A stretch of 64,000 bases of DNA from Prevotella sp. HUN102 (GTDB lineage: Bacteria; Bacteroidota; Bacteroidia; Bacteroidales; Bacteroidaceae), in the NCBI RefSeq assembly GCF_000688375.1, contig NZ_JIAF01000004.1, positions 620,001 through 684,000 on the forward strand. The letters are read 5' to 3'. A program made the translations under genes and the position numbers. Each line of letters opens with the position of its first letter. Position 1 is the stretch's first letter. Below the pieces are notes generated by a model. The model searched no databases and was not told the origin of the DNA. It saw only the letters and a list, made by a program, of their open reading frames with translations. This document shows, piece after piece, positions 9,176-19,466 of the stretch.

Positions 9176-9255
9176 CTTTCTTTTCGTTTTTTCTTCTACA
9201 AAAATATACTCTTTTGTGGAGATATACAATTATTTGGATGGGAAATTTTAGTAAG

Positions 9256-9335
9256 TGGATAAGGAGACGAGGGAACAAGTGGACAAGGAAACGAAGAGAC
9301 AAGGAAACAAGTGGACAAGGGAACGAGAGGACAAG
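9256..9335 (+). repeat. 8-bp periodic array, ten units
   Basis: Ten octamers in perfect phase (TGGATAAG, GAGACGAG, GGAACAAG and so on). It is antisense to both neighbouring leftward genes and inverted relative to 9406-9479, so the pair could fold into a large stem. Confidence 0.85.
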
Positions 9336-9405
9336 TAAGTTTCCTTGTGCTTGCACGAAAACTAATGGCAGGCTATGAATGAAAGAGCAGAAATGAAGAA
9401 ATCTC

Positions 9406-9479
9406 CTTGTTCTCTTGTCTCCTCGTTCCCTTATTCCGTTTCTTCGTCCCCTCGTTCCCTCGTCCTTTTATTTCCTTTT
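9406..9479 (-). repeat. 8-bp periodic array at the end of the RND pump gene
   Basis: Pyrimidine octamers on the plus strand (CTTGTTCT, CTTGTCTC, CTCGTTCC). It runs into the stop region of the leftward pump gene and is on that gene's sense strand as NRRACRAG. Confidence 0.75.
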
Positions 9480-12400
9480 CCCCTTGAGCTGCTTATAGTA
9501 GAGCAACGGCACTACTACGAGCGTAAGCACGGTGGAAGTGATGGTGCCGCCCATCAGCGAAATGGCGAGTCCTTGAAAGATAGGGTCGAATATCATTACG
9601 ATACCACTGAGCACAACGCTTCCAGCTGTGAGGATGATTGGCGTGGTGCGCACGGCTCCCGATTCTATTACGGCTTGCTTGAGCGGTATTCCCTGTTCGA
9701 TGCGCATATCAATGAAGTCGATGAGCAGAACGGAATTGCGCACCATAATGCCTGCCAGAGCTATGAAACCTATCATTGAGGTGGCGGTGAAATAGGCATC
9801 TGCCATCCAGTGACCAACGACAATGCCGATAAGCGAGAGAGGAATGGCGGCGAGCTGTACGAGGGGAGTGATGAAATTCTGGAACCATCCCACGATGAGC
9901 ATATAGATGATGATGAGCACGAAGAGGAAGGCAATTCCCAGATCGTGGAACACTTCGTAGGTAATTTTCCATTCTCCGTCCCATTTCAGCGTGAAGTCGG
10001 TTTCGGCATCGGGCTGCGCGCTGTATGCTTCTTCCAGTGAATAGCCCTCCGGGAGCTTGATGCTTGAGAGTTTTTCCGATATGTCGTTCATTGCGTAGAC
10101 GGGACTTTCGAGGTTTCCTGCTACTTCTGCCGTAACGTAGACCACTCGTTTCTGATTCTTCCGGTGGATGGTTTTCTCCTTTTCCTGTTCGTGAACCTTA
10201 ATCAGATCGCCCACAGGCTGCGCCGTTCCCTGTGCATTGAGTACCTTGAATCCCAGAAGCTGCTGCAAGTCGGAACGATCTTGCTGCGGGAATTGGAGCA
10301 CGATGGGGATTTGTTGCAGGCTCGCAGGCTGATGAAGAATGCCCACGGGCTGTCCGGAGAGTGCTCCGTGCATTGCCTGTACGAGCTGTCCGGCGGCAAT
10401 ACCGCGCTTCATAGCGTGATCCTTGTCGATGTCGAACTTCAGTTCCGTCTGTGGAGCTTCAACCATCCAGTCTATGTCTACCACGTTATCTGTCTTGCCG
10501 AAGATGCCCTTTATCTGTTCGGCTATCCGTATCTGCTGCTCGTAGTCGGGACCGTAGACTTCTGCAAGTACGGTAGACATTACGGGAGGACCCGGCGGCA
10601 TCTCCACTATTTTCACGTTTGCACCGTATTGTTTTCCGATGTTCTGCAAGGGTTCGCGCATTCTTTTGGCTATGTCGTGGCTCTGTTCGCTGCGTTCGTC
10701 CTTGTCGGTAAGGTTCACTTGTATGTCGGCAGCGTTTTCGCTGCGTCGCAGGTCGTAATGCCTTACAAGACCGTTGAAACTTATTGGCGAAGCCGTGCCT
10801 GCATAGGTCTGGAAGTTCTTCACTTCCTGCTGTCGGCTCAAGTAGCTTGCCAATGCCTGCGTAACGGCTGTTGTCCGTTCGAGCGTGGTGCCTTCAGGCA
10901 TATCCACAACTACCTGAAACTCGTTCTTGTTGTCGAAAGGCAGCATCTTTACCGATACCGACTTGGTGTAGAACATCGAGAGCGAGGCAAAGAGAACCAC
11001 GGTAAGCGTGAGCATAAATGCCCATCGTTTCCATCTGCTCTCGAGCAATGGAGCCGTTACGGCGTTGTAGTATCGGTATATACGGTTCTTTTCTATGCTT
11101 CCCCCTTCTTCCTGTGGGGCAGTATGTGCTGTCTCGTTTTCGTTTTCCTTCTTTTTTCCCTTGTATCTGAGGAAGAGGAAACCGAAATAGGGCGTGAGGG
11201 TCAGCGCAATGAGCAGCGAGAAGGTCATAGCGATGGATGCTCCGATAGGCATCGGACTCATATACGGCCCCATCATTCCCGAAACAAATGCCATCGGGAG
11301 CACAGCGGCGATTACCGTAAGTGTGGCGAGTATGGTGGGATTTCCCACTTCATTGATGGCGTGTATGGCAAGCTGATGAGGAGGCAGCTTCTTTGTCTGG
11401 AAGTGCCGGTACATATTTTCGGCGATGATGATGGAGTCGTCGGTAACGATACCTGTTACGAAGACGAGCGCAAAGAGCGTGATACGGTTGAGCGTGTAGC
11501 CGAGAAAGAAGTAGGCGAAGAGCGTGAGCGCAAACGTAATCGGTACGGAAAGGAACACGACCAGTCCTCCGCGCCAGCCCATCGCAGCCATAACGAAGAT
11601 GGTAACGATGATTATGGCGGTGATGAGGTGCCACAGGAGTTCGGAAACCTTGTGCGATGCAGTCTGTCCGTAGTTACGGGTAACGTCTGTCTGAACGTCT
11701 GAGGTAATGACGTCTTTCTTCATTTCCTCCACCTTCTTCAGTATGTTGTCTGCCAGTTTCATAGCGTCTGCGCCCTTCTTCTTGGCAATGGCAATGGTTA
11801 CGGCCTCGTGTGTTCCCGGATGTTTGCCCTGCTGTTCGGCAGATGCTGCTCCATAGCCGAAAGAAACGTAGTTGGTAGGGTCTTCGGCATCGTCTTCTAT
11901 GTTGGCAACCTGATAGAGATAGACGGGCTGTCCGTTGTCTGTTCCTACGATGGTGTGCTTTATTTCATCGGCATTGGCAAAGAAATTGCCGGTAGAAACG
12001 GTATATACCTTGTCGTTTTGCACCATATTTCCACTTTCAGCCTGTGCATTGTTGCCTTGCAGTGCCTGTGCGATGGAGCTGAAGTCTACGTTGCTTTCGT
12101 TCATTCTGTCTTTGTCCAGCACCACCTTTACCTGACGGTTCTGTCCACCAATGACGTTTATCTGCGCCACATCGGGTATTTTCTTCAGTTCGCTCGCCAC
12201 CACTTCTGCCATCTGCCGTATGGTGTGATTGCCTGTTTTATCGCTCCAGAGCGTGATGCCGAGAATGGGAACGTCGTCGATGGAGCGCGTTTTAATCATC
12301 GGCATAGTGGCACCTTGCGGCATACGGTCCATATTCTTAATAAGTTCGTTGTAGAGGTTTACAAGCGAGTTTTCCACGTTTTCCCCCACATAGAACTGAA

Positions 12401-12695
12401 CCGTGAGCATTGCCATACCGTTCATCGAAGTGGAATACACGTCTTCCACTCCTTTGATGTTCGATACGATTTTCTCTATCGGTTCAGAAATCGAATGTTC
12501 AACTTCTTTCGGTGATGCCCCGGGATAGCCTATCATAATGTCTGCCATCGGAACATCGATTTGTGGTTCTTCTTCTCTCGGAATCATATAAATGCTGAAC
12601 AATCCAAGGAGAAGGAACGAAATCATTAGCAGGATGCTGAGCTTTGAAGTTAGAAAAGCTCCGGCAATTTTTCCTGAAATTCCTTTTTCTGCCAT
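9468..12695 (-). CDS. RND efflux transporter, inner-membrane permease
   Basis: This 1075-residue protein has the full RND architecture: an N-terminal helix (LSILLMISFLLLGLFSIYMI), a large periplasmic porter domain, a helix bundle with the proton-relay pair in GIVTDDSIIIAENMYRH, a second porter domain and a C-terminal bundle with MIGFIALAGIMVRNSVLLIDF. The early motif PREEEPQIDVPMADIMIGYPGAS is typical of a Bacteroidetes branch of RND permeases, distinct from classical AcrB. It would pump drugs, metals or toxic metabolites by proton antiport. It follows the adaptor by nine bases and the TolC-like gene upstream, giving a complete tripartite system. The substrate is unknown. Confidence 0.93.
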   Translation of the reverse strand: MAEKGISGKIAGAFLTSKLSILLMISFLLLGLFSIYMIPREEEPQIDVPMADIMIGYPGASPKEVEHSISEPIEKIVSNIKGVEDVYSTSMNGMAMLTVQFYVGENVENSLVNLYNELIKNMDRMPQGATMPMIKTRSIDDVPILGITLWSDKTGNHTIRQMAEVVASELKKIPDVAQINVIGGQNRQVKVVLDKDRMNESNVDFSSIAQALQGNNAQAESGNMVQNDKVYTVSTGNFFANADEIKHTIVGTDNGQPVYLYQVANIEDDAEDPTNYVSFGYGAASAEQQGKHPGTHEAVTIAIAKKKGADAMKLADNILKKVEEMKKDVITSDVQTDVTRNYGQTASHKVSELLWHLITAIIIVTIFVMAAMGWRGGLVVFLSVPITFALTLFAYFFLGYTLNRITLFALVFVTGIVTDDSIIIAENMYRHFQTKKLPPHQLAIHAINEVGNPTILATLTVIAAVLPMAFVSGMMGPYMSPMPIGASIAMTFSLLIALTLTPYFGFLFLRYKGKKKENENETAHTAPQEEGGSIEKNRIYRYYNAVTAPLLESRWKRWAFMLTLTVVLFASLSMFYTKSVSVKMLPFDNKNEFQVVVDMPEGTTLERTTAVTQALASYLSRQQEVKNFQTYAGTASPISFNGLVRHYDLRRSENAADIQVNLTDKDERSEQSHDIAKRMREPLQNIGKQYGANVKIVEMPPGPPVMSTVLAEVYGPDYEQQIRIAEQIKGIFGKTDNVVDIDWMVEAPQTELKFDIDKDHAMKRGIAAGQLVQAMHGALSGQPVGILHQPASLQQIPIVLQFPQQDRSDLQQLLGFKVLNAQGTAQPVGDLIKVHEQEKEKTIHRKNQKRVVYVTAEVAGNLESPVYAMNDISEKLSSIKLPEGYSLEEAYSAQPDAETDFTLKWDGEWKITYEVFHDLGIAFLFVLIIIYMLIVGWFQNFITPLVQLAAIPLSLIGIVVGHWMADAYFTATSMIGFIALAGIMVRNSVLLIDFIDMRIEQGIPLKQAVIESGAVRTTPIILTAGSVVLSGIVMIFDPIFQGLAISLMGGTITSTVLTLVVVPLLYYKQLKGKRK

Positions 12696-12704
12696 AATGC
12701 TGTC

Positions 12705-13787
12705 TTATCTTGTAATCTTTACTTTCTTTCCGTTGTATAATTCTCCGTTGAGCTGGTCGATGATTTGCTCGCTTCCGTCAAGTCCTGATACTACTTCCAC
12801 CATATTTCCGAAACTCTTTCCGAGTTTGATCCAATGCAGGATGGCACGGTTTTCTTTGTTCACGACATAGACACCCGTGAGCTGTTCCTTTCTCACAATG
12901 GAAGAATTGCAGACCATCAATGCTGTTTTTTCCATCTTGGGTGTTTTGGCTGCGAGATGAATGGTGGCGTACATACCCGACTTCAATCCTTGTTTTCCCA
13001 AGGAATTAAGGGAAATCTTTACGGTGTATTGCCCATCCGTCATCGATGCCGAAGGGCTTATCTCGTAGACATAGCCCTGTAATTGCTGGTCGAGCGACTT
13101 TATTTCGACTTTCGCCGGAGTGCCTGTTTTCACATAGGGAATGTAGAGTTCAGGCACATTTGCAGTAACTACGAGGTCGCCCGACTGCTCTATGGCAAGC
13201 ATAGGGCTGCCTGGTGTTGCGATGCTTCCCGCATCAATCATCTTTTGCGATACTATGCCTGAGAACGGTGCTCGTATCTGTGTGTAGGCATTTGTGGAAC
13301 TTACCTCTCTCAAACTCTGTTGTGCCATCTGGAGTTTTGCCTTCATCGATGTACGGTTCAGCTCCATATTCTCTAATTCCTTGTCTGAAACGCTGTTCTG
13401 CTCGTGCAGCGTTTTGTAGCGTTGATAGTCTCTTTCGGCACTTTGATAGGCTGCATTGGCTTCGGCAACCATACTCCTTACTTGCTCGGTCTTGGCATTG
13501 AGGTCGGCACTGTTGATGGAAATGAGCAGTTGTCCTTTCTTAACTGCATCTCCTTGTCTCACATATATCCTTTCTATAAGCCCCATAACCCTTGTGCTGA
13601 CCATTGCTGTTTGTCGTGCAGCCACCGAACCGCTCACCGATATGCCTTCTGTCTGTTGCATAGATGGCGAATAGGTCTTTACTGCAAGAGCTGTTTCGTT
13701 TGTTTGCGGCTTGCCGTTGTCGTGCTTGCAAGACAATAGTGAGCCGATGATGGTAAGTGCATAGAATGCTTTTGTAAAAGTTTTCAT
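12705..13787 (-). CDS. RND efflux periplasmic adaptor (membrane fusion lipoprotein)
   Basis: The membrane fusion subunit of the tripartite pump, 360 residues. The signal peptide ends in a lipobox (IGSLLSC), so it is probably anchored to the inner membrane by a lipid. The order that follows is a barrel-sandwich half (LIERIYVRQGDAVKKGQLL), an alpha-helical hairpin (residues about 95-165), the second half (IRAPFSGIVSQKMIDAGSIATPG), then beta-barrel and membrane-proximal domains. It lies between the TolC-like gene (45-bp gap) and the permease (nine-bp gap) in one leftward operon. Confidence 0.93.
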   Translation of the reverse strand: MKTFTKAFYALTIIGSLLSCKHDNGKPQTNETALAVKTYSPSMQQTEGISVSGSVAARQTAMVSTRVMGLIERIYVRQGDAVKKGQLLISINSADLNAKTEQVRSMVAEANAAYQSAERDYQRYKTLHEQNSVSDKELENMELNRTSMKAKLQMAQQSLREVSSTNAYTQIRAPFSGIVSQKMIDAGSIATPGSPMLAIEQSGDLVVTANVPELYIPYVKTGTPAKVEIKSLDQQLQGYVYEISPSASMTDGQYTVKISLNSLGKQGLKSGMYATIHLAAKTPKMEKTALMVCNSSIVRKEQLTGVYVVNKENRAILHWIKLGKSFGNMVEVVSGLDGSEQIIDQLNGELYNGKKVKITR

Positions 13788-13831
13788 TGTCCGTAGAATT
13801 ATTTATGATGGAGAGTTTCTCGCTCCACGAA

Positions 13832-15163
13832 TTATTTGTTTGCTGTAATGAAATTCTGATAATGTATGGTTATGTTGTATTGCATAATCGTCTGTGCGTG
13901 CGAAAGACGCTCTTTGGAAAGTTGCGCCTGCGCTGCAAGCAAGTCGTTGGTGCTGATGAGGCCTTCCTTGTATCTGTTCTGTTGTATTCGGAGCACCTCT
14001 GTTGCGTGTCTGATACTTGCTTCTTGCTTCTTCATTTCCGTTTCCATTGCAATGAGATTCCGATGGGTTTGGTTCATTTCTGCCTGTTTTTCGGTAATGT
14101 ACCGGTCGAGATCTTCTTGCATTTTTACCGTCTGCAATTTGTTGGACGACAGTTTGTTCTTTCGGAGTTTTCCGTCGTAGATGGTCCAGTTGAGATTTAT
14201 CCCCACCATAAAGGCATCCTGTTTGAAGCCAATTACATTGTCGTTGTTGAATTGGAAATTGCCGAAGGCATTTATCTTTGGCAGAAATGCTTTCTCGGCA
14301 GACTTTACCATTGCTTGCGAAGCCTTGTTTGCCAACTGCATAGCCATTACGTCGCTCCGCAGAAGAGATAGCTGTGGCAATTCCGTTGAGGGCGTAATGA
14401 CAGCAAGAGAATCGGTAGTGAACACATTGTTATCCGAAATTTCCATTCCCATAAGCACTTTCAATCCTTCCGATGCGTTTTCAATTCCACTTCTTGCTTT
14501 GGCTATTGCGCTTTCAATGGTGCTTATCTGAACTTTCGCATTCAGTACATCTGCTTCCTGTGCAAGGCCTTGCCGTTTAAAGTTCTCAACCGTCTGGCAG
14601 ATGGTTTTCATATCTTCCAATGTCTCGAGGAGTATCTTTTCGCTGAGATATGAGAATTGAAGTTGAGTATAAGCCTTGTCCGTTTCATAGCCGATGTAGT
14701 TCCTTGTGTACTGCGTCTTGTGTTGATAAGACTCTGCTTTCAGTTTGGCGGCTTTGCGCGCATAGCGGGTTTCCTGATCGAAGAGCGACATACGGATGTC
14801 AGCTCCTATGCTGAAGTTTGCCTTTGGGTCGGGATTGTTCAGCTTTGCAGGGTCGAATGAGGCTTGCGTTACGCCTCCTTGCTGCAATAGGAATCCGAAG
14901 GCATTCAAGGGATGATTGGTTACTGCGATGCCGTATGATGCTGAAATCTGTGGCAGAAAGGCAGCAGCGGACTGCTCATATTCGTTTTGATGTATCTTGT
15001 GTTCAATATCCGAGAGACGGATATGGGCATTATTCTGCATTGCTTGATTCCTTGCCTGTTCTGCCGAAAGATAATTGCCAGTTTGAGCTTTCGTAGCTAC
15101 TGCACCCAAAAACAGCCAAACCAGACTTGACAAAACTCTTTTATAATGCTTTGTTTTTAACAT
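13832..15163 (-). CDS. TolC family outer-membrane efflux protein
   Basis: A 443-residue outer-membrane channel. A signal peptide (to about residue 26, ending VATKAQ) is followed by the LSAEQARNQAMQNNAHI opening common to TolC proteins, then two long helical hairpins with an internal duplication typical of the family. Examples are ILLETLEDMKTICQTVENFKRQGLAQEADVLNAK and the C-terminal RYKEGLISTNDLLAAQAQL. It is the first gene of the efflux operon, so the outer-membrane channel is co-expressed with its own pump. Its upstream region contains a four-unit 22-bp repeat array at 15376. I found no clear -7 motif close to the start. Confidence 0.93.
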   Translation of the reverse strand: MLKTKHYKRVLSSLVWLFLGAVATKAQTGNYLSAEQARNQAMQNNAHIRLSDIEHKIHQNEYEQSAAAFLPQISASYGIAVTNHPLNAFGFLLQQGGVTQASFDPAKLNNPDPKANFSIGADIRMSLFDQETRYARKAAKLKAESYQHKTQYTRNYIGYETDKAYTQLQFSYLSEKILLETLEDMKTICQTVENFKRQGLAQEADVLNAKVQISTIESAIAKARSGIENASEGLKVLMGMEISDNNVFTTDSLAVITPSTELPQLSLLRSDVMAMQLANKASQAMVKSAEKAFLPKINAFGNFQFNNDNVIGFKQDAFMVGINLNWTIYDGKLRKNKLSSNKLQTVKMQEDLDRYITEKQAEMNQTHRNLIAMETEMKKQEASIRHATEVLRIQQNRYKEGLISTNDLLAAQAQLSKERLSHAQTIMQYNITIHYQNFITANK

Positions 15164-15375
15164 ATCTAATCAGTTTACTTTTGTTTTTATGAATATTTTT
15201 TATTCCGATGGAAAATATTTATTTGTATTTTAAGCGAGAATGATGATGGTTATAGACAGAAAAGAATCTGTCTTGCCATTTGAGAATAAGAAGATTAAAC
15301 TATTGGGGAAATGAGAATAGGATTTTTGTAACTGTTTTAATGTTTGCGCACATACGTTTCATATCTGTCTATAAT

Positions 15376-15462
15376 TAGCTTTTATGTCTGCATATATAGC
15401 TTTTATGTCTGCATATATTAGGTTTTATAGTTGTGCATATTAGCTTTTATAGCAGCGTATCT
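15376..15462. repeat. 22-bp tandem array, four units, core TAGCTTTTATG
   Basis: Units begin at 15376, 15397, 15419 and 15441 (one step of 21, the rest 22). They read TAGCTTTTATGTCTGCATAT or a variant. The array lies in the 317-bp spacer upstream of the efflux operon and holds the only structure I see there. Confidence 0.8.
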
Positions 15463-15480
15463 GCGCTAACGGATTGCCGG

Positions 15481-15714
15481 TTATCGCTTACACCCTTTAT
15501 CGTCTCCATTGCAACGTCCACAACTTCCGTTCGACAAGAGTGCAATAATTCCTCCCATAGTGGCACCATATAGCGAACTGTAAAGTGGCGATGAAGTAAT
15601 GGGGCAGGTTCCACTGCTGCATCCTACGAATTTCCAGTACAGAAAGCCTGCAACGCCTCCTAAAACCACTCCAATGACAGGTTTGATAATTTTTTTCATC
15701 AGGTCTTTTTTCAT
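15481..15714 (-). CDS. DUF6132 family small membrane protein
   Basis: A 77-residue protein starting at MKKDLMKKIIKPVIG. It has a hydrophobic helix (VIGVVLGGVAGFLYWKFVG), the conserved CSSGTCPITSSPLYSSLYGATMGG block and a cysteine-rich tail (SCGRCNGDDKGC). The block is the mark of DUF6132, a family of unknown function found next to thiol or rhodanese-type proteins in other genomes. The frame runs upstream to 15885, but that extension is unlike the family. The cysteines suggest metal or sulfur handling, which is inference only. It stands alone between the efflux operon and a divergent acyltransferase. Confidence 0.75.
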   Translation of the reverse strand: MKKDLMKKIIKPVIGVVLGGVAGFLYWKFVGCSSGTCPITSSPLYSSLYGATMGGIIALLSNGSCGRCNGDDKGCKR

Positions 15715-15991
15715 TATATCGTTTTTATTTGTTTTTGAATCGAGCTTATATAATTTTCTTATGGAAAATAAATAGCTATGAAAATGCAATGCAAAAGTAG
15801 TTTTTGTTTGTTGTTTAACAAAATATATAGCACGATTATGATGTATATTTATAGAATATTTTGAATTTAAACTTATAATTTGCAAATATTAATTATTAAT
15901 CTGTTCCAATAGAATATATGCTGTGTTACAACTTATTTGATTTAAGATTGATTATTGAAAGCCGTTTTACGCTCAAATAGTTTTATTTTCG

Positions 15992-15999
15992 TAATTTTG
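15992..15999 (+). promoter_or_regulatory. Promoter -7 motif for the acyltransferase at 16025
   Basis: TAATTTTG matches TAnnTTTG, 25 bases before the ATG. Confidence 0.5.
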
Positions 16000-16024
16000 C
16001 CAATCAACTCAACTTCTATATAAA

Positions 16025-16966
16025 ATGAAACAATATCACGAGATAAATTTTGTGCGGACAATCCTCATTCTGTTGGTCATACTGGTTCATATCGTACACT
16101 TTGGCGCACTCTATCCGGCTGTGAAGGAAGGCATCCTTGGCTTTATGATGCCCTCGTTCCTTGTTGTTACGGGTTATCTTGTGAACGTTGAGAAGTCGGC
16201 AAAGGAGTTTCTAGTTTATCTTTTCCGTATCTTCGTTCCCTATCTCATAATGGTATTGGGCTTTTCGGTACTCTCTTTCTATCTTCCGGTGCGCGACGGG
16301 ATAACCGAAATATCGGCAGCCGTACTCTTGGAGAAAGTCTTTCTCACGTCCATCGGACCTTATTGGTTTCTGTATGTGATGATAGGGTGTGGCATCTGCT
16401 ACTATCTCAGCTTCAGGATATTGCCGATAGGGAAGAATACCTTCGTGCGTTTGCTCGTCTTTGCAGCCCTTCTGTATCTTGTTTCCCTTGTGTTGCCGCT
16501 GATGGCTGTGAAAATAGTGATGTATTATTTCTTCGGTACCGCCTTGCGGCAATTCAAATTTGCCTACAACAAGTTTGATAACAGTGGTTGGATTGAGGGT
16601 ATTTTCTTCCTTTTATTCTTGTTTTTCACTGATAATCGGGATTGGGGAAGCATCGTTATCGTATTGACAGTATCATCGTTTCTTGTTTTTTCCAACTGGC
16701 TGTACCGTTTTCTGCCTTCCCGATTCACTCGATTTACCGATTGGATGGGAATGAACACGCTGCCCATCTATCTTTTCCATCCCGTGTTTACGATGTTTGG
16801 CAAGTATTACCATCCTTTGTTTCTTTGGGATAAGACAGAGCTTCTCTACACCTTCGTAACGCTCGTTCTCAGTGTTGCCGGCTCGCTCGCCCTCGCTTAT
16901 TTCCTCGACAGGACGCATCTTACCACGCTTTTTGCTCGAAAGAAGTTCTTCAGGAAATTGGATTAG
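16025..16966 (+). CDS. Acyltransferase-3 family membrane protein
   Basis: A 313-residue integral membrane acyltransferase. The N-terminus (HEINFVRTILILLVILVHIVHFG) has the R-x(10)-H spacing seen in acyltransferase-3 enzymes. About ten hydrophobic helices follow, and the C-terminus contains MNTLPIYLFHPVFTMFGKYY, the usual late motif. The family O-acylates surface polysaccharides, lipids or peptidoglycan. The short, fucose/glucitol-type layout resembles enzymes in capsule loci, but no glycan genes are adjacent, so the acceptor is unknown. It has its own promoter motif at 15992 and no close downstream partner. Confidence 0.85.
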   Translation: MKQYHEINFVRTILILLVILVHIVHFGALYPAVKEGILGFMMPSFLVVTGYLVNVEKSAKEFLVYLFRIFVPYLIMVLGFSVLSFYLPVRDGITEISAAVLLEKVFLTSIGPYWFLYVMIGCGICYYLSFRILPIGKNTFVRLLVFAALLYLVSLVLPLMAVKIVMYYFFGTALRQFKFAYNKFDNSGWIEGIFFLLFLFFTDNRDWGSIVIVLTVSSFLVFSNWLYRFLPSRFTRFTDWMGMNTLPIYLFHPVFTMFGKYYHPLFLWDKTELLYTFVTLVLSVAGSLALAYFLDRTHLTTLFARKKFFRKLD

Positions 16967-17239
16967 AGCGGTAAATATGAAATGGAATCAATGCTTTGAA
17001 ATCGTAGAAAATATATTAATATAGGTTAATCGTAGGGCTTGTAAGTGTAAAAAAACTTTCTAAAATAAAATATTTGATGTTTTATTCGTAAATTAGCAAG
17101 CTTAAATGTATTGACGATGCGCACGGATGTGCAGCTTACAGACCGCAGATATCTGTGGAAATCTGCCTTTACATCATAGTTAAGCTCATATATTTATTAC
17201 AATGTATAAATTATTGTAAAACTTTAAATAACAACTACA

Positions 17240-19441
17240 ATGACAAAAGTAATCAAAAAACTATTATGTCTTGCTCTGTTGGCCGTATCTATCTCTGCAC
17301 AGGCACAGATGACCAACTACACAAAGAACTTCCTAAAGCAGCGCAAGGCACAGAAAACTACTGTTACACCCACCACTAATCAAAAAATCAGACGTTATGC
17401 CAAGGCGTACACCAATGCGAAGCAGACAGAAGTAATCGCTTGTTTTGTAACGGCACTCAACGTTCCCGACAATGAAATAACTGCCCGCGGTGGCGAAATA
17501 TCATCCGTTGTAGGCGACCAGATGATTGTTGTGATGCCAATCGACAGCATAGAATCCCTGTCGAAGGTGGAAGGCATACAGAAAATAGACGTTTCCCGTC
17601 CGTTGCGCAAGAAAACAGATAAGGCACGCACGCTGACACAAGTGGAAGACGTCTACAATCTTTCGGATGCAGCCAAGGCAGCCGGGCTGAAAACCAAATA
17701 CGACGGAACGGGCGTTGTAGTGGGAATCATCGATACCGGTATAGAATTTAACCACGTAACCTTTCAGGATGCGCAGGGAAAATCCAGAGTTAAAGCCGTA
17801 TATATGCCAAATGCTAAGATTGCTAAAGGTGGAACGAAGAAGGTCATCGACGGAACTACCTTGATGGGCTACGAATACACCACCGAAGAGCAGATTAAGA
17901 AGCTCACGACAGACGACAATAATGGGTCTCACGGCACGCATACAGCGAGCACGGCAGCCGGCAGCCGCTTCACCACTACCGGTTTGTCTGAAAACACCAC
18001 ATACAGTGGTATGGCACCGGGTGCTGACATCATCCTCTGTGGACTGGGAGCAGACCTTACCAACACCTCAGTGGCAGCAGCAGCGCAATACATTGCCAAC
18101 TATGCCAAAGAGCATAATCAGCCTTGTGTAATCAGCGTCAGCCTTGGAGAGAGTATGGGACCACACGACGGTACGTCATCAACAACGAAATTCTACGACA
18201 AGATAGCCGAAGATTATGGCGCAGTGATACTTTTGGCGGCCGGCAACGAAGCTGGGGAAAAGATATTTCTTTCCAAAGAAATGGAGAAAGATGGCGACTA
18301 TCTGGGCACGATACTCGGCGTAGGTCCGAATATGGACGTAAATTATACGGAAGCTGCTGCCCTTGCCGGCGTGGATGTATGGAACAGCAACAGCGATTCC
18401 CTGTCTGTATCATTCGTTGTGTTCGACGGCGATTTGAAACCAGTCTACACCAGTCCTCGTATCTACAACGGAGAAGTGGACGCTACCGAACTGGCAAAAT
18501 ATTTCAGTGCCAGCGCGCTTAAAAGTCTCGACAGCAGCCTGAAGCAAGGTATCAACGTTCAGGGAGAAATAAACAAGGAAAACAACCGATACAATCTCTA
18601 CGTGGATGCCACCCTCGGCGGCAGCGATGAGGGCTACGAACTCGGAATGCTCGTTTATGGAAAGAACGGAAACAAGATAACGATGTGGAACGACGGCCAT
18701 ACAACCGTGTTCAACGGATATGCCGATGACGACACGGATTATATCTTCCAGACCGGTGACGGCACGTGTTCTATCTGCGACGACGTTACAGGACGCAATA
18801 CAATCAGCGTGGGTGCTTACGCATCGCGTCAGGTTGTGCCGATAAGTTACGGAAAGGACACCGAATTTTTGGAAAACGGAACCTTAACTGCACAGGACAT
18901 TGCCTACTTCTCAAGCTACGGTACCGACTTCAACGGCACCGCCCATCCTTTCGTTGCTGCACCCGGACACGCTATCGTGGCAGCCATCAACCGTCATAAT
19001 AGAGACGCTTGGAGTGCATCGGGAGGTGTATCGCCTGCTGCATATCGTTATAAAATCTCAAAAAGCAACTACGATTACTGGGCTTTTATGAGCGGCACAT
19101 CAATGGCAACACCTTTGGCTGCCGGCATCGTAGCACTCTATTTGCAGGCCGACAAGACGCTGAAGGTAAACGATATCAAGGACGTGATGCGCAACAGTGC
19201 CGACAAAGATGAGTTCACTTCCTCTGCAACAACAGGCTATCGCTTCGGTGTAGGCAAGGTAAACGCACTCAAGGGTATTCAGTACATCCTGAGCAAAGCG
19301 AACACCGATGGCATTGAAGAAATCAATCAGAGCGAAAACAGCCGTCAGGACGACAGAATATACAATCTCCAAGGACAGCAATTACAGCAATTGCAGCGTG
19401 GTATCAACATCGTGAACGGCAAGAAAATCATCAAACTGTAA
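17240..19441 (+). CDS. Secreted subtilisin-like serine protease (S8 family)
   Basis: A 733-residue protease with a signal peptide (cleavage near AQAQ, residue 23) and an N-terminal prodomain-like region. The catalytic triad is Asp165 in VGIIDTGIEF, His231 in NNGSHGTHTAS and Ser621 in SGTSMATPLAAGI. The wide gap between His and Ser holds a large insertion (residues about 330-520), as in bacterial cell-surface subtilases. The last residues, IYNLQGQQLQ then GINIVNGKKIIKL, form a short tail also seen on the leucine-rich-repeat protein at 45192. Such tails in Prevotella are thought to be secretion signals, possibly for type IX export (inference). It is monocistronic, with a strong terminator at 19467. 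The roughly 270-bp region upstream shows no feature I can name. Confidence 0.92.
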   Translation: MTKVIKKLLCLALLAVSISAQAQMTNYTKNFLKQRKAQKTTVTPTTNQKIRRYAKAYTNAKQTEVIACFVTALNVPDNEITARGGEISSVVGDQMIVVMPIDSIESLSKVEGIQKIDVSRPLRKKTDKARTLTQVEDVYNLSDAAKAAGLKTKYDGTGVVVGIIDTGIEFNHVTFQDAQGKSRVKAVYMPNAKIAKGGTKKVIDGTTLMGYEYTTEEQIKKLTTDDNNGSHGTHTASTAAGSRFTTTGLSENTTYSGMAPGADIILCGLGADLTNTSVAAAAQYIANYAKEHNQPCVISVSLGESMGPHDGTSSTTKFYDKIAEDYGAVILLAAGNEAGEKIFLSKEMEKDGDYLGTILGVGPNMDVNYTEAAALAGVDVWNSNSDSLSVSFVVFDGDLKPVYTSPRIYNGEVDATELAKYFSASALKSLDSSLKQGINVQGEINKENNRYNLYVDATLGGSDEGYELGMLVYGKNGNKITMWNDGHTTVFNGYADDDTDYIFQTGDGTCSICDDVTGRNTISVGAYASRQVVPISYGKDTEFLENGTLTAQDIAYFSSYGTDFNGTAHPFVAAPGHAIVAAINRHNRDAWSASGGVSPAAYRYKISKSNYDYWAFMSGTSMATPLAAGIVALYLQADKTLKVNDIKDVMRNSADKDEFTSSATTGYRFGVGKVNALKGIQYILSKANTDGIEEINQSENSRQDDRIYNLQGQQLQQLQRGINIVNGKKIIKL

Positions 19442-19466
19442 GGCACAATGCCAGCACAGCTTCATT

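Noticed and set aside
10164..11702. 512-residue plus-strand ORF
   Set aside because: It is antisense to the RND permease, which has full family motifs.
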